64,000 nucleotides of DNA, from assembly GCA_005406025.1 (NCBI GenBank), contig BGZK01001577.1, forward strand, positions 1 through 64,000, read 5' to 3'. How positions within the stretch are numbered: the stretch's first letter is position 1; every line of letters starts with the position of its first letter. Positions 25,786 through 39,300 of the stretch are shown here, one piece after another. A model generated the notes under the pieces. That model worked only from the letters and a program-made list of their open reading frames with translations, did no database searches and was not told where the DNA came from. Source of the stretch: Eumeta japonica. Taxonomy: Eukaryota; Arthropoda; Insecta; Lepidoptera; Psychidae. The translations under genes and the position numbers were made by a program.

Positions 25786-28700
25786 GTGACTGTATACGCA
25801 TTTGCATAGCTTCCGTGACCTGAACCGATCGCTGAACAGGTTCGCTCGTTTAATAACGAAAACAGAGCAAAAGAAATGTAAATACTATTGTGCGTCGTTT
25901 GTTGCCATATAGCGATTGGTTTCAATAAATTGTTTTCGAATCTTAATTTATGGTTGTATTGTTACTTGCTTTTATTAATTATATTTCGTGAGAAATATTA
26001 GTGATGAGATGAATATGAGAAATATTAGAAATATTAGATTATTTAGTGAGAAAGTCAGTAATTTATTGAATTAAAAAATAGCAAATAAGAGAATTCTTAT
26101 TTACATAAGTAATAATAATATAGCAAGAAATGTACTGCGTTAATAGTTTCAAACCGATGTACTTATAAAGAAATTGTACTGGAGGAGGATAATTTTAAAC
26201 CTGATTGCTTAAATAAGTAGTCATTTCAAAAAGTATTCTTAGAGAAATTAAAATTTAACTGGTCCTACATAATTATGACGATGTAAATATTATTACATTT
26301 GATCGTTTTTTATTTTCCCTCAAAAATTATATAAATATCCATATTGGTAGAGAGCGGAACAAATAAAACACAAAAGAATAGAATGGAATTTGAAAAATAT
26401 TAAACTATAGAATGTAAAGATAAAACAAAACAATATCTATATAAAGACAACAATAACATAGTTATAATATTATTCAACGAATCATTAAGATATTATGTAC
26501 TAACAAAGAGACAGGTTGACATTGAGTCACTTACTGACTTTGAATTCGAGACAAGTCTTTGCTGATCCGGTATTGTCGTTCGTGCAGATTTATTTCATGC
26601 GTACTGCTAAGAGCAAGTTTATTGCTGAACCGACTTTGAACCGACTTCAAAATAGATAGCAATCTATTTTGAAGTCGGTTCCAAGTCAAGTCAAGTGAAT
26701 TCCAAGTTAAATAATTAATATATGCATTTAACGGTCACTCTGCTTTTTTCAGGTTCGGCCGAAAGTATCCGCTGTGCCTGGCGGTCCTAATCCAGGTGGT
26801 GTCGGGGACGTGCGCGTCCTTTATGCGCGACTATTGGCTGTTCACGTTCCTGCGATTCATCACCGGCATCGCCATCGGCGGTCAGATGGTCGTGAGCTTC
26901 GTCATGGTCATGGAGTTCGTGGGCAAGGAGTACCGTGATGTAGTGTCCGCCCTCTATCAGACGCCCTTCAACATGGGCCACATCCTGTTGGCCGTCTTCG
27001 GATATTTCTTCAGGGATTACACATCCTTCTTGTTGGGCATTACTTTGCCCAACATCCTTCTGCTGAGCTACGTGTGCCTATTATCGGAAACGCCCCGGTG
27101 GTTGTTGGCAGTTAAGAAAACGGATAAAGCCATCCACATATTGGAGAAAGTAGCGAAAATGTAAGTCGTCATAAACACATATTGTTTTCATTGATATATA
27201 TATATGTACATGTGTACACACAGTAATATATAGGGTAAGTGGTATCATTTGTCAAAATAGCGATGACGTAAGTTGTCTTTAAATGTTAAGAGCTTGTCAA
27301 AGAACATATGTTTCGCATTAAATAACAAACTGCATGACCTTTAGCTGATGCGTAGCCTTCAAAAAAGCGATAGTATTTTTCAATGTATGTTAGACGACTT
27401 TTTCGGCGTTTTTAAACAGATTTTGAGGTTGTATTTTATTAATTAAAAGGTTGCTTTCATATTTTACCTCCGTATGTTGATCAAAATAAAAAAACTGTTT
27501 TGAAAAACCATTAAACAAAAAGAAATGTGATCCTAGTAATAAATAACAGAATCACCAAGACAGAACAACATTCGAAGTTTTACAATACACGTTTAACTAA
27601 TACCTTGCTTTTAGAATGTAAAATTGACATTTTACATTCTAAATTCGTTATTTATTTGTACGTGTAAATTACGCTTTATTTACTACACATTTAATTTTCA
27701 TAGTTTTTTTATTGTACTATTTGTAATTGATGTGATTTACATATAATCACATGTAATTTCAATATGCTCGCCTTCGTACTGATCCAAAGCTAGCTTTGAA
27801 ATATGACTATAACCAATCAAGTGCAAGTTGGGCTCGTGCAATAAAGGTTCCGTATCAATTTTTTTTTCGTGTATATTCTTTATAAGTCTTATAGTCTATT
27901 AGCATTAATAAAAATAATAAAAAGTGTGAACATGTCCCCCTATTAGTGGTCCTGAGAAAGGGATACATTGCACGATTTAATTTTATCTATACGACCATGT
28001 AACGGATACATAGCACGATTAATTTTACCTGTATGATGACCATGTAGCGATGAACATATGAACTCAAAGTGTGTGCAACGTTCTTATATCACAAGATTTA
28101 TTGAAACTTTACATGGTGTCTATGGGATAATTGTTTGTTTTATTGAATTTTATAACTTCTAAAAATTTAATAGACAAAATACAAACGTACAAAAAAAATG
28201 ACGAATTAAAAATAATAAAGTCTTTCCAATGTTCTAAAAATAAATTTGACCGCCATAATTTTTCAATAAACTATGAATAAAATTACATTTACTTTAATTA
28301 TTTTAGATTTTTGGGACTACAAACTTGATAAACAGAGGGGAAAGATGTAATTTTGATTTTTTTTTAAAGTATCACTCTAAAACTAAGTAATATGCGTTTA
28401 AAATAAAAGATGTTTCAGAATGTGCCTTCTTAAGTTAACCCACAAGAACTATGGTAGGGCGGGGCTAACAATCACAATTTCTACTCCAAAGCCTATAAGT
28501 TCTAAAGTCAAGTACTTACTGTCAACATAAATGGCTGTAAATATCTTTATATAAGTCAGTTGACCTTTTAGTAATCAAAATGGTGATTACTCATTTAATT
28601 TGCAAGCAACTTAGCGCCAAATGCAAAATGGAATTATATATTTTTGCCCCACTCACGGGGTAAAAAGTCCCAGACTTGGGGTAAAAAATTCCAGACTCGG

Positions 28701-31274
28701 GGTAAAAAGTCCATCTATTCAAGTGGTTAAACAATTAGGTATTTATGGTCAAATAAGGGTAAATAAAAATGGGTCACATGTAGTGGCAAAGCCATGCTGT
28801 GGTCAATTTGGCCGCAGCACAAAAATGGGCTGGTTCGTCCAGTGAGATACCGCACTCTCACAGAATGCAAACGTGAAGTTACAGCTTCTGCTTTTCTTCC
28901 AGTGAGTGAGAGTTTTCGTGGCCCACTCCCTACTCCATTACCGTACTTTCTTCTGCATCACCTTGCTACCCTTTCCTTAATTTTACTCTCCCTCTATTAC
29001 ATATCTTATTTCTATCCAAGAGGACGACAACGTCCTGGTGATCCTATGAAGTTTCGAGTGTCCATGAGCGGCGGAGACCACGTCATACTCTATGGTGGCT
29101 TGCGTGGTCCCTTGCCCCTCTAAAATGCTATAAAAATATTGAATCTACTGTTCTCTACACTTGCTTTCCGAATAAGATTCGCAACATAAAAAAAAAACAC
29201 TATATCAGAGGGAAGTAAACGGGTCTTACCTTTAAAAATTTTCTTCTTCGGTGTCGTTTTTCTTTCCATTTTTCTTTACTTCACTTAATTTTTTTTTCTT
29301 TTACCCTTTCTCTAACTCATTTTTCTCCGAAGGTCCATCTTGCTACTCGCTGGTCTTTTTATGGCATACCTATGTACAGTAATTTTTAAAATCACACGAA
29401 AATTATCCACAAGAAAATTTTACTGCTGTACATTATTTATAGACACAAAACATTTTAATAAGATCTCACTTTACCATTTCTTTTACTATCTATTTCGGAT
29501 CTATAAAAGAAATAAAAAGGAACGTTTTTATTAGTTCTAGGAGCCAAAATCTTCCGACAGTCTTGTTATTTCAAGAAAATTTAGCGATGGCTGATTGCTC
29601 GAGACATCGTCCTCGCTTCTTACCCCGTTTAAAATCATGTAGACAGTTTGTTTGTAACTTGGTTCTATATCATGTTAAGTATCTTGGTACTTCTTACTCG
29701 CTGGACTTTTAGTCTCGCTCTACCCTATATATATTAATATAAAATTACATGTGGGTTAACATGTATAATTATGCTGAATTTCCAGTCTGTGTGCTTGTCG
29801 GTTTCTTGAGCAAATTCTCAGTGACTGACAGACGGACAATGCGTGAGTGATCTTATAGGGGTTCCATTTTTTTACTAATCAGGTAAATAAACTGAAAAGC
29901 ATGTGATTTATAAAACCGTACTGATATAAAAGTAACAATAGTAGCTTAAAATTTTAGTTTGAACGGTATGGTCGTGAAATAATGTAAAACATTTTTTTTT
30001 TTGTTTTTATTTAACTTTGAGGATAGAATAAGCTAGTGTGCCAATAAACAGTTAATGTTGAGGTTTATTTATATTGTCTATAACAGCATTAATAACACAA
30101 CATTTTAATAACTTCACTAGTAACCAATATGTGTAAATCTTTTGACGTGTCAGCTTTTAATTACCAAAACACCTCTGGAACACCTCACTACAATCTTTTA
30201 TATTATATCGACAAGCTTAAACCTTAAGCCCGTATGATCCAGCACTGGGCCCTAATGACTGGTGTCACCATTGAGGTGACAGTATTCGGGACAATGGTTT
30301 AATGTTTTCTTCGAGTCACAGAGGGCATGGTTTGATTTGACGTACGTAAAAACTTATTATCACTTTGTTCACGGTCAGAATCCGACCCGGTACCCATGGT
30401 TGGTTCGCGGGCGTCTCTCTAACCACTGACCTACCACCGCTCGTCAAATGTTTTGATCAGAATAAGGCATAATATAAAAAATAGTATCCTGCTCATCATA
30501 AATATTCTATTTAAAATATTTCCTAATGTTTTTCGGTTACCTTTCAGAAATAAACGACCGACTGATTCGATAAGGTCCGACATTGAAGAGAACCAAAAAT
30601 CCCTAGCAATGCATCAAGCCAGAAAAGGGAATATACTGGACCTCGTCCGAACACCAAATCTACGACGCAACACCATCTGCATGTCGTTCAACTGGTTGGT
30701 GTGCAGCTACTGCTTCTACGGCGTGTCGCAATACGTGGGTCAACTTAGCGGGAACGTGTTTCTGAATGTGGCCGCGAGCGCCAGCGTCACACTAGTCGGT
30801 ACCCTGCTCTCTATCCCGCTCATGAAAGTTATGGGCAGGAAAACTATTATAATAGTATTCAACATCGTGTGCGCAGTCTGCTTACTGTCATTATCTTTTG
30901 TATCGTCGGGATGGCTGTCCATAACGTTGGCTAGCATAGGCGTAGTAGCCAGTTTTATAGTGTTCGTTCTCGTATATTTATACTGTTCGGAATTATTTCC
31001 TACCGTAGTAAGGAACGCCGCCCTTGGTGTTTCTTCGATGATGGCTCGAGTCGGCTCTATGGTCGCGCCTTTCATAGTTGGATTGAACGAAGTCGCCGAA
31101 TGGATGCCGCCCATAGCGTTTGGTGTTATGCCGATTATAGCAGCTGTATTGTGTTTCTTTTTGCCCGAAACTAAAGGTTGCCATCTTATGACGACAATAG
31201 AAGAAGGCGAAAATTTCGGTAAGAAAAGCACTGCTCCAGTGGAAGCAGGTGTAAAGAGTATGGAGACGAAATAA
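25445..31274 (+). CDS. SLC22-type organic cation/carnitine transporter-like protein, gene 1 (3 exons)
   Basis: Exons 25445-25785, 26753-27160 and 30548-31274 join in frame (341+408+727=1476 nt, 491 aa plus stop), each junction with GT/AG ends. The product is a 12-helix major facilitator superfamily carrier of the SLC22/organic cation transporter family, expected in the plasma membrane, moving small organic ions or zwitterions such as carnitine; the substrate cannot be read from sequence. Seen: helix 1 at about residues 22-45, a large Cys-rich extracellular loop (C52, C60, C62, C84; NRT glycosylation site at 73-75), the loop 2-3 motif DRFGRK at 113-118, SETPRWLL at 225-232 after helix 6, a cytoplasmic loop, helices 7-12, SELFPTVVRN, and PETKG near the C-terminus. 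Length is slightly below the usual 520-560. The ATG at 25445 fits, but an upstream 5' UTR exon is possible because a CAG lies at 25425-25427. A paralogue lies at 43195-46010 on the other strand. Confidence 0.93.
25786..26752 (+). other. Intron 1 of transporter gene 1
   Basis: 967-bp AT-rich intron. No coding sequence seen. It contains a perfect hairpin at 26639-26680 (listed separately) about 70 bp before the acceptor. Confidence 0.85.
26639..26680. repeat. Hairpin, 19-bp perfect arms, 4-nt loop
   Basis: Arm AACCGACTTCAAAATAGAT (26639-26657), loop AGCA, perfect complement 26662-26680. In intron 1 of transporter gene 1. Confidence 0.95.
26753..27160 (+). CDS. Transporter gene 1, exon 2 (residues 114-250)
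   Basis: Starts after a TGCTTTTTTCAG acceptor and completes the Arg of the DRFGRK motif. It encodes helices 3-6 and the SETPRWLL motif. It ends with AT of a split Ile codon at a consensus GTAAGT donor (27161). Its 408-bp length equals the matching exon of the minus-strand paralogue. Confidence 0.93.
27610..27643. repeat. Hairpin, 15-bp perfect arms, 4-nt loop
   Basis: Arm TTTAGAATGTAAAAT, loop TGAC, perfect complement. In intron 2 of transporter gene 1. Confidence 0.93.
28650..28711 (+). repeat. Minisatellite, about 20-bp unit, three copies
   Basis: CACGGGGTAAAAAGTCCCAG, then CTTGGGGTAAAAAATTCCAG, then CTCGGGGTAAAAAGTCC. It opens a short frame that is not a gene. Confidence 0.7.
28780..29135 (+). 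repeat. Retroposon 3' end, copy 2
   Basis: Same family as 11494-11840: GCCATGCTGTGGTC, GCAGCACAAAAATGGGC, GTGAGATACCGCACTCTCAC, GAGTGAGAGTTTTCGTGGCC, and a 3' part with CGAGTGTCCATGAGCGGCGG and CCTTGCCCCTCTAAAATGCT. Lies in intron 2 of transporter gene 1 and has no role in that protein. Confidence 0.65.
30195..30447 (-). repeat. Degenerate tRNA-like SINE
   Basis: On the minus strand: GGTAGGTCAGTGGTTAGAG (box A-like), CGGGTCGGATTCTGACC (box B-like) and a body with ATGCCCTCTGTGACTC and GGGCCCAGTGCTGG. It lies about 100 bp before the exon 3 acceptor of transporter gene 1. Weaker than the 39.9-kb SINE. Confidence 0.45.
30548..31274 (+). CDS. Transporter gene 1, exon 3 (residues 250-491 and stop)
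   Basis: Starts after GGTTACCTTTCAG. It encodes the end of the central cytoplasmic loop (DLVRTPNLRR), helices 7-12 with the MGRKT, SELFPTVVRN and PETKG motifs, and a polar C-terminal tail. TAA stop at 31272-31274. Confidence 0.93.
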
Positions 31275-31450
31275 AACTAGACTTTTAATTTAACACGTGT
31301 TTAGTTAATACTTATAAATATTGTTAATACCGTAATAGATTATTTAGAGTACAAATATGTAATTGTCTTATGTGACACATACTTGTCTATTTTTAGTAAA
31401 AATTACAATTCAGTACTAATTATCAATGTAATGATCAGTAACACGATAAA

Positions 31451-31456
31451 AATAAA
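31451..31456 (+). other. Polyadenylation signal of transporter gene 1
   Basis: AATAAA about 180 bp after the stop codon, followed at once by a second, variant ATAAAG hexamer region. It is the first canonical signal downstream of the stop on this strand. Confidence 0.55.
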
Positions 31457-33269
31457 TGAATAAAGTATCGCCACTGATTTTCGTAGCGAGTTATGTAAAC
31501 GTTGAACACGCCGAAACAGTTGTAGACGAGAGTTGACCCTAATGTTTGTAAACGACGAATGATGTGGGAATAGAGTTATCTTTATACTAACAGCTGTTAA
31601 CGATTTCGCATGCGCAGTAAAAATTATACCGAATTACCACTCTAAAGGTTTTCTCGATAACGATACCAATTTGAGTTCAAATTCTGGTTTTAGTCTCATC
31701 CCTGTTCTTATCTTTTCCATTAGGTAAAACCGTCGGTATAAATATCGTTCAGTAACTACTGAAAAAATTGAATATAAACAGACATCCAGACATTGAAAAG
31801 CTCATTAGCCAAGAAGTTAGCCCCCAATTTAATCTACAAATTTGAATCCGGCTGTTAGTCTATATAGTAAAAGGGTTTTAATATTTTTAATTTAAAATTT
31901 TATTTCAATATTCTCTTAAATATATGTTTTATATATTTTTAGTTGTATTATAGATTTTACCAATTTGAGGATTTATTTTCCAAGTGTGCGGAGAAATATA
32001 GTTTTTGTGTTCTAGCCAGAAACGAAAACATGTTTTCTGACTTTACAAATGACGAATACAAGAATAGATTTCGTCACAAATGGAGTATCTAGCTCATACT
32101 TTAGATACAACTTGTAACGTCGCTTACTTTAAATGTTTTATGATTCTTGTCCATAGAATATACCTCCGATTTTAGGTTCTGAGTGTTAGATTTTGAAATA
32201 TAACTATAATAGTGTCTATAACTAAAATTTTGAATGTGATTTTTTCACGATTTCACATATTTCAGAATCCCCATATATATTTAATTTAAGTTACTCTTTT
32301 AAGGATCGATATTCTAAATAAAGCATTGGAATTAGTTGCTTTTAATTTTTTTCCAGAAATCATAAAATTAATTTTCTTCTCTCTAACTACGAAAGTTGAA
32401 GCGACTCTTACATCAGTTTTCATCCTCCATTTTACATTGTCAAGAATTGATTTTCTAAAAATGTTGCATTAATACCTGTATCTAAAAGTTTGAATATTAA
32501 GTTCGTGACGTCAAATAGGTATTTTTCAAATTTTCGGTCTTATATATTTTTAGGCATTTAATAGCCTTATGGTTCAATACCAAGAAACACTAAAACATCC
32601 AACTGTTGCCTACGACTTGTAACGTTCTTAATTTCACAAATTAGAGAACTTTTGTACGAAATCCTTACTCTAATTTTACTTTTTCTTATTTACACAATGC
32701 AATATTTAGTTTTTGTTAGTCCATTAATTTCTGGAGCCAGCCCGACAATGACCAATCTACATACAAACCGTCAAGTGAAATGTAATTGAAATTTAATGCT
32801 ATTGCCAAGGTGTATTAGAAATCTTAAAAATTACAGAGATGATTGTCGTTTTCTATTAGGTTTCGTACGCACTGCCGTAATAATAATAATAATATAGATT
32901 AACATAAAATCTTAGAATAGAATAGAATAACTAAATAGTCCTAAGTTATTATATAAAATTGATGTAAATCTATGATTAAATCACATTAATGAGTATTAAA
33001 AAAAGAATTTCAGATGTCGAATTTCAGTTTGACGTTGCATATGTTTTTAATGATCTCAGCCAAGAAAAATATTTCACACAATTATCTGATGATTTAATGT
33101 AACATGTTATGATAATAAACATTTAATTTTCTTTTAAATATGTTTTATTGTAATCATAACAGTACTTACCCATTTCTCGCCGTTGTTGGTTGCTAGTACT
33201 ATAAGCCTGTTATCAAATACGGGTCGTATAAGCGCTTTATAAGGCTTCCTGTATAGAGGCTTCTTATTC
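31457..33269. other. Intergenic sequence between transporter gene 1 and LCLAT1
   Basis: AT-rich. The last 110 bp before the LCLAT1 ATG (33160-33269) are richer in GC and probably hold its 5' UTR and promoter; no TATA box assigned. Confidence 0.6.
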
Positions 33270-33348
33270 ATGATGTTAGATATGGGGCCGTTGCGCGCGG
33301 CGCACGGTCTACTACTGTGCGTCGCTTGGTATTTTACTATTTTATCTG
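33270..33348 (+). CDS. LCLAT1: LCLAT1 exon 1 (start codon, first hydrophobic segment)
   Basis: Two adjacent ATGs (33270, 33273). Codes for a short N-terminus and the beginning of membrane segment 1 (residues 1-26 plus one base). The donor at 33349 reads GTTGGT, which is weak; it was chosen because it keeps phase 1 and joins to exon 2 to give a continuous hydrophobic segment as in the family. Confidence 0.72.
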
Positions 33349-36300
33349 GTTGGTTTTTATCCTTTTAACAATGATTATTAACAATGTGACTGTAAATGTC
33401 TATGAATAATAATAAAATAAATTTATTGAAACAGGCTTCTACATTCTGTACTGCCCGGTCTTATATTTAATTTTTATCAATCACAAACTGTATCGGATAA
33501 TTTGTGATCAATTATTCGCTCTTTGGGAACTGTATCCTGTGGTAAGCTAAAAGTTTTGTGTTTATAATATTTAATATGTTATTATATTCCTATCTTTAAT
33601 TATAAATGAAATAATGTTGTGTTACATTCGAAATATTTCAGGCTCTTTTTCAGTGGTGTCACAAAACCCAATTACATCATTACGGGGATTATATTGATCC
33701 GGACGAACATGCAATCATTTTAGTTAACCATAGAACGCGAGTTGACTGGAATTTTGTTTGGATAGCTCTCTATCATGCCACTCAAAAATCTATGAATGAA
33801 AGCGACATATTTTCTGGAAAAATTGAAAATAAATCTTTAAAAAACATAATAAGGTCAATGGGTGGAAAAGCGAAAATTAAATTAGTAGTAAAGGACGAGA
33901 TAAAATGTGTTCCCGCTTTGGGTGAGACATTTGACTCGTAAATAATTTTGCATTTGTAAGCTATTCTTGACATTCAAGTTATAACGATATTTTTTTATTT
34001 TGATAGTATTTGACTCGTAAAATTATAAGCATGTTTTAACAGCTTTTGTATTACTTTAGGTGCCTATAATTATTAAATACTTGTTTAAAGAAAATTAAAC
34101 CAACAAAATATTTATTTAAATTTTACATATATGAAATTTCATTTGTATATACGATACATGTGTACGAAAAACGAATTTTCAAATAAGGTTTTATTATACG
34201 TTTTTACTTCCGAATGATTAAAAGAAAAAACTAATTAGCAGAATTTTAATCAATTATTTTTAATTACAACTGGAACTTTCAATACTGTAAATACATATTT
34301 GTTAAATACTTTTTGAAAACTTCAATCATAATTATCCTTTTATCACATCAATATTTTGATAATTCTAGGGATTATTATAACACAGGTCATTTTATCCGAG
34401 GTTCTCTTATGATCTATAGCAGGGTTCCCCAAACTTATTTTCATTGTGACGCCTTTGGGACTTTGCTATTTTTTTAAGTCGCCTTTCAACTCAGCCCTCA
34501 AAAATATTTACTAATTTTAGTACTAGCTTAGAGATGTTTGTCAGAATGCGCACGGCACTCACTAAAGTACCCTGTGGTTCAATCGACTCGGTCGCATCGA
34601 AATGCGACGCCCCTGGGACAATGTCGCGACGCCCCAGGGCGTCGCGACGCACAGTTTGGGAAACCCTGATCTTTATGGATGTATGAAGTAGTGATGTATA
34701 TTTTCCTCGGTTGTATGTCACAAATTATTTAAAAATAGTATACATCATTTGTAGTAGTTTGAAATTTAAATGTTTTGTGATTGGTGCATCAAACTTAAAA
34801 ATGGAATAATATTAATTCCATCTAAAGTGCTTATCTACGTAGAAACACTAACTAAGTACGATAACAGCGGATTGTACCAACGCATTTCTTCGTAAAGTGT
34901 CTTAAACTATATGTAAAATTTAATGTAATACGCAAAATGAACAAAGTTCGCGTTGTACAAGTATTATTTTCTACTGTTTGCGGTTATTTTTAAGCAGTAC
35001 TTATAAGCTGTCCGAGACCTCCGCATAACGCAAAAGCATAACGTAAATTTTGACGTTCGTGGCATTTCTGTCTGAAATAATTATACTATGAATCGAACCA
35101 GTGGTTCGAGTAAACTTAAATGATCGATTCTGTATTGCGGTGACGTCAACATTACGTTAGGGTTTTGCCACCGCTCACCCTCGGCTGATGTAGTTCTGAC
35201 GTCACAACAATATATACGTGATAACTTTAAGTTAGTTCTTCTGACTGTGACCATTTGGACATCTTGAAATCAGGTAAGTGCAGTATAATTAAAATAAAAT
35301 TGTAAGTAAAACAATTTATTTACTGTGACGGTTGAATATCATGAATACACGCTAAATAATAGATAACAACTAGAATGTTGACGCTATCGAGAAAAATATT
35401 GATTCACCCGTTAAATATATGGGATATATGATATTTATGCGAATTTAGGGTGGCTCGCTATATTGTCACTTTGACATCTATTAAGCTGGTACGACCCGAT
35501 TTGTTGTGCCTGTTTTCCGTACTAATTTCAGTGATTATAATGAATTCGGGTTATTGTGATGCATAATTTACTCGTTACTACTTGTGCTATAGCACTTGAT
35601 TCTTGTACCCTAATGGCGAAATTTCAAGGAATTTGACAGGTTACTGGCACACGTTTGTAAATCATCTAATGAAAAATTTGACCCCATTTTGTTTACGCTA
35701 CACAATTATATTCTTTCATACATGCCAAAAAGTGTTTTTAAATAAAATATACAAAAGCATTTAAAGTAACGACTCCTGTGCAGTCGTTGTCGCAATAAAA
35801 CGCATACCGTCGTCATCGAAAATTCCAATCAAGGTCGAAGGATTTCAGTAAACAAAACCCTAATTTCAGGTTGGATAATGCAACTGAATTACTTCCTATA
35901 CGTGAAACGCGACTGGCGGCGAGACCAGCGCGGCTTGAGCGAGTTCCTCGATTACTACAGGCGTTTGCGACACGCCTGCCGCATCGTGCTGTTCCCCGAG
36001 GGCACGGACTTGTCGGACGACAACCGCCGGCGCAGCGACAGATACGCCGCTCTACGTAACCTGCCGGTAACCGTGTCGTATTTATTCGTGTAACGTCGCG
36101 ACACGTATCGCCTGGCGCACGAATAGAATGCCGATAGAATTGGACCGTTCGTTACACGCTTACGTAGTCTGTCGCTACGTTTCGCGCTTTCTAATATCTT
36201 CGCTATTTTTTAGTACAGAAAAAGCTGTAAACATTTTTTTCTACTTACATAAATATAAAGTATATAGCGATTGTGTAAAAAATGCGTTCTGAATCGCGTG

Positions 36301-39300
36301 GATATCCAGTTAGTTTCATAAGTATCGAGCTTTGTATTACCATGGTTCATTGAACGCGTTTATGTAAGCACGTCTTATTTTTGTTGTATGCTGCGCACGT
36401 ACAAGAGCTTTTTCTGCTACTTTCTAAATATAGAGGAAAACTATTTCTCGAAAGTGTGTTTGTTTTAGAAGTATGTTCGTTTAAAGTTGTTCTCGATAAA
36501 TAATCAGCGTTAAATATTGTACCTCCTAGTTATATTTTGTTCTTTTCATATTTAATCACACCTTTAACCAATTAACCATACTGCGGGCACGTGTAGTAGG
36601 TGCTATTTATAGGTAAGTTTTATACATTCAGTAAACGTTATTCATTTGCAACTTTTCATTATATGCCTAATTTATTAAGGCATTATTTATTTTGATAATC
36701 ATTGCTGAATCTAGCTCGTTGTTTAGACAACGCCAGCCCTAGCCTTTGATCAGGTAGAACGAGATTATCTTTCGCTACCCTTTTGTCGACACTTTCGTAT
36801 CACATAAATTATATTTCAGTTTTTTATTAAACAAATGAAATACTTTAAAAAAATCATTTTTTTTTTTGAAAAAACTGGCACATATTGATTTTAAATAAAA
36901 ACAAGTAGGACGGAGCACTGCGCCTCTCAAAAAACGCTATCTTTTATTTTTTGCTCGATAATGTTTTCCATACTTGTCATTCTGTAGCCACTCGCCATCA
37001 TAGATGAATAGATATAGAGATATATAGAACTCGCCATCTAGCGTCTAAAGTGACCGCTCGTCTCGTATTATTGCTGGAACGGCGCTGTGTTTAGAAATGT
37101 TTTTCCTATCAACAAATTGAATGCCATTTGAACCTCGTTTTACGTTAGAAATATTCGTTCAATTAACCGAATCAAATGCTTTTAATTTATTTCTTAATTG
37201 CGACCACTGTTCGAAGACAATATAGCATGTTTATCACTGAGATAATGGACCGATTTTATTTTCTTATGAGACAAAGGCATAACTCAAAGAAACCGCCATA
37301 GCTCCTAGTGAAGTATGGAAATATTATGTAACGTAAGTGCATCCAGCATAAGATATAGAAGTGGAAACTCAAATCACAATGTATCCTATTTTTAATAAGA
37401 CGAACGAAGCGAGCCGTAATCTTATCCCACAACCCTTACGTTCTTGTGGAATACTTTATGAAAAAATACAGTGGCACTCCGGGAGTGCCAACAGAAGCGA
37501 AAACTTAAACAATTACGTGTGTATTTTTTGAATCATCAGGAAATATTTTATTGTGCAGGAAATAACTTAAATGAAGTGTTTTTTATTTATTATTATAAAC
37601 TACTACTACAAAAATTATATTACAATTTTTATTTAATACGAAACTGTATATAACATGTAATAAATTATTATATACAGTTATATTATCAATGTAATTCAAC
37701 CCAAACTCGACTCTCGTGTAAACGGGGCCAATATATGTAGATACTTATATACAAATGTGTCAGTTACGTAAAGGTAACAGTGTCGCGAATTCAATGGTTT
37801 TTTCTCATCTCAAAAATTGCCCATCGCGCCTAAAGTTTTAACTTCAAAAACTATTATACTTCTGGAATTGGAATTTAACACTGTAATGTAAATTAATTTC
37901 TAGGTATATCATCCGTCATTGATATGTCATTTCAAAAACAAATATTTTAGAAATACGAAAGAACAAAGTGTAATACTTTATCAACCAGAATGTTAATATG
38001 CCGTATGGAATCGATCATGTGTCTTTCCGCAAATGTACATAATCTCCTTACTTTTATAATAACTTTGCCATAGAAATCAAAATCATGGAAGTAGCCGTAT
38101 CTGAGAAAAATAACTTAGGACGTAATCGTGTAATATACCAAGTATAAGCCATCAGAAAACTGGAGATTTAATATAGATATACGTACCATTACGATGTTTA
38201 CTTTAATATCGATGGAGTTATTTTTAAAAGTATAAATAAATAGATAATATTTATATGTGGAGTGTAATGCGTGATAGTATTTTTTTTTTAATTTTAACTA
38301 CAATTTTATTATACTATTACTGACATCTGTTGAAAATTACAAAATGAATAGGACATATATCTAAATTATAAAGTATGGAACTAAATATCTCTTTTTTTTT
38401 TTTCCTTTTGTTGTATAATGGCATTATACATTAGATCACTGCTATTTTTTTTTGTTTACGTAGATGTCGTTAACGAATATTTTTTTTATTTATTTTGTAA
38501 ATTGTCTGAACATTATTTGTCAGATGCATCATTTAAGGTCCATATCCGTAATCCAATTATTAATCGGCAATTCTATAAAAAATATTTTATTAATTGTAAA
38601 AAAAATATTGTATGAAATTATTATGTAATGTAATTATTTAATATCCGTGTAATACATTATATAACAAAGATATTAAATGCACTGGTGTTATGTACATGCG
38701 GTTAAATGTATCATCGACCAATAATCACGTCAAGATATTGTTGGAGCTATCGAGACCCTGGGCTGCACAGCAGAGAAGCCGTATATATGAGCATCTGCAA
38801 ATATGTCCCAAGCACTATAGAAGCGTTGCACATTCAAGCGCATCATGAAAGCTTTTTTGTGTCTATTGGATACACATTACAAAAATCTAGCGAACCCTCA
38901 CAAAGCCGTACTTTTCGCTATTTATATTGTAACAAATATTTTGTATTAAAAAAAAAACACAGTCCTCGCAGGACTCCTGGCAGATGTGAATCATCTAAAC
39001 TATGCTTCGTTGAAAGAGTGCATGAAAGGATATTTTAAAACAATAATATATACATGGTATACACGATATACATGAAATGGATGAAAAAATATTTTTTATT
39101 ACGAAAAAAATATCACAATCAATTTTATTTACAATTGTCATTGACTTTGGTAACAGTAACATTGGACGGTGTGTCCGAAGGTATTAAAGTTGTAATTGAT
39201 CGATGATAACTGAAGTATGATACAAAAGAATTAGAGACAACATATCATTATGAATACAACATCTATTGTAGTTCCATATCTAGTTGTATATTTTTTTGGG

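Larger units (their letters stand above)
27161..30547 (+). other. Intron 2 of transporter gene 1
   Basis: 3.4-kb intron carrying a hairpin (27610-27643), a 20-bp minisatellite (28650-28711), a retroposon 3' end (about 28780-29135) and a minus-strand tRNA-like SINE ending about 100 bp before the acceptor. The remainder is unremarkable AT-rich sequence. Confidence 0.8.
33922..35869 (+). other. LCLAT1 intron 3
   Basis: 1.9-kb intron. Holds a hAT-type MITE (34420-34668) and a GC-richer block around 35090-35280 with a TATA-like run and a consensus splice donor (see findings). Otherwise AT-rich with nothing recognisable. Confidence 0.75.

Noticed and set aside
25385..25925. Several long frames on both strands over transporter exon 1
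   Set aside because: Shadows of the GC-rich exon; only the frame from 25445 has the family motifs and fits splicing.
28621..28845. 74-codon frame with repeated GVK units
   Set aside because: Product of the 20-bp minisatellite followed by the retroposon end.
30740..31231. 163-codon minus-strand frame
   Set aside because: Antisense shadow of transporter gene 1 exon 3.
35871..36059. 62-codon Arg-rich plus-strand frame
   Set aside because: Out-of-frame shadow of LCLAT1 exon 4.
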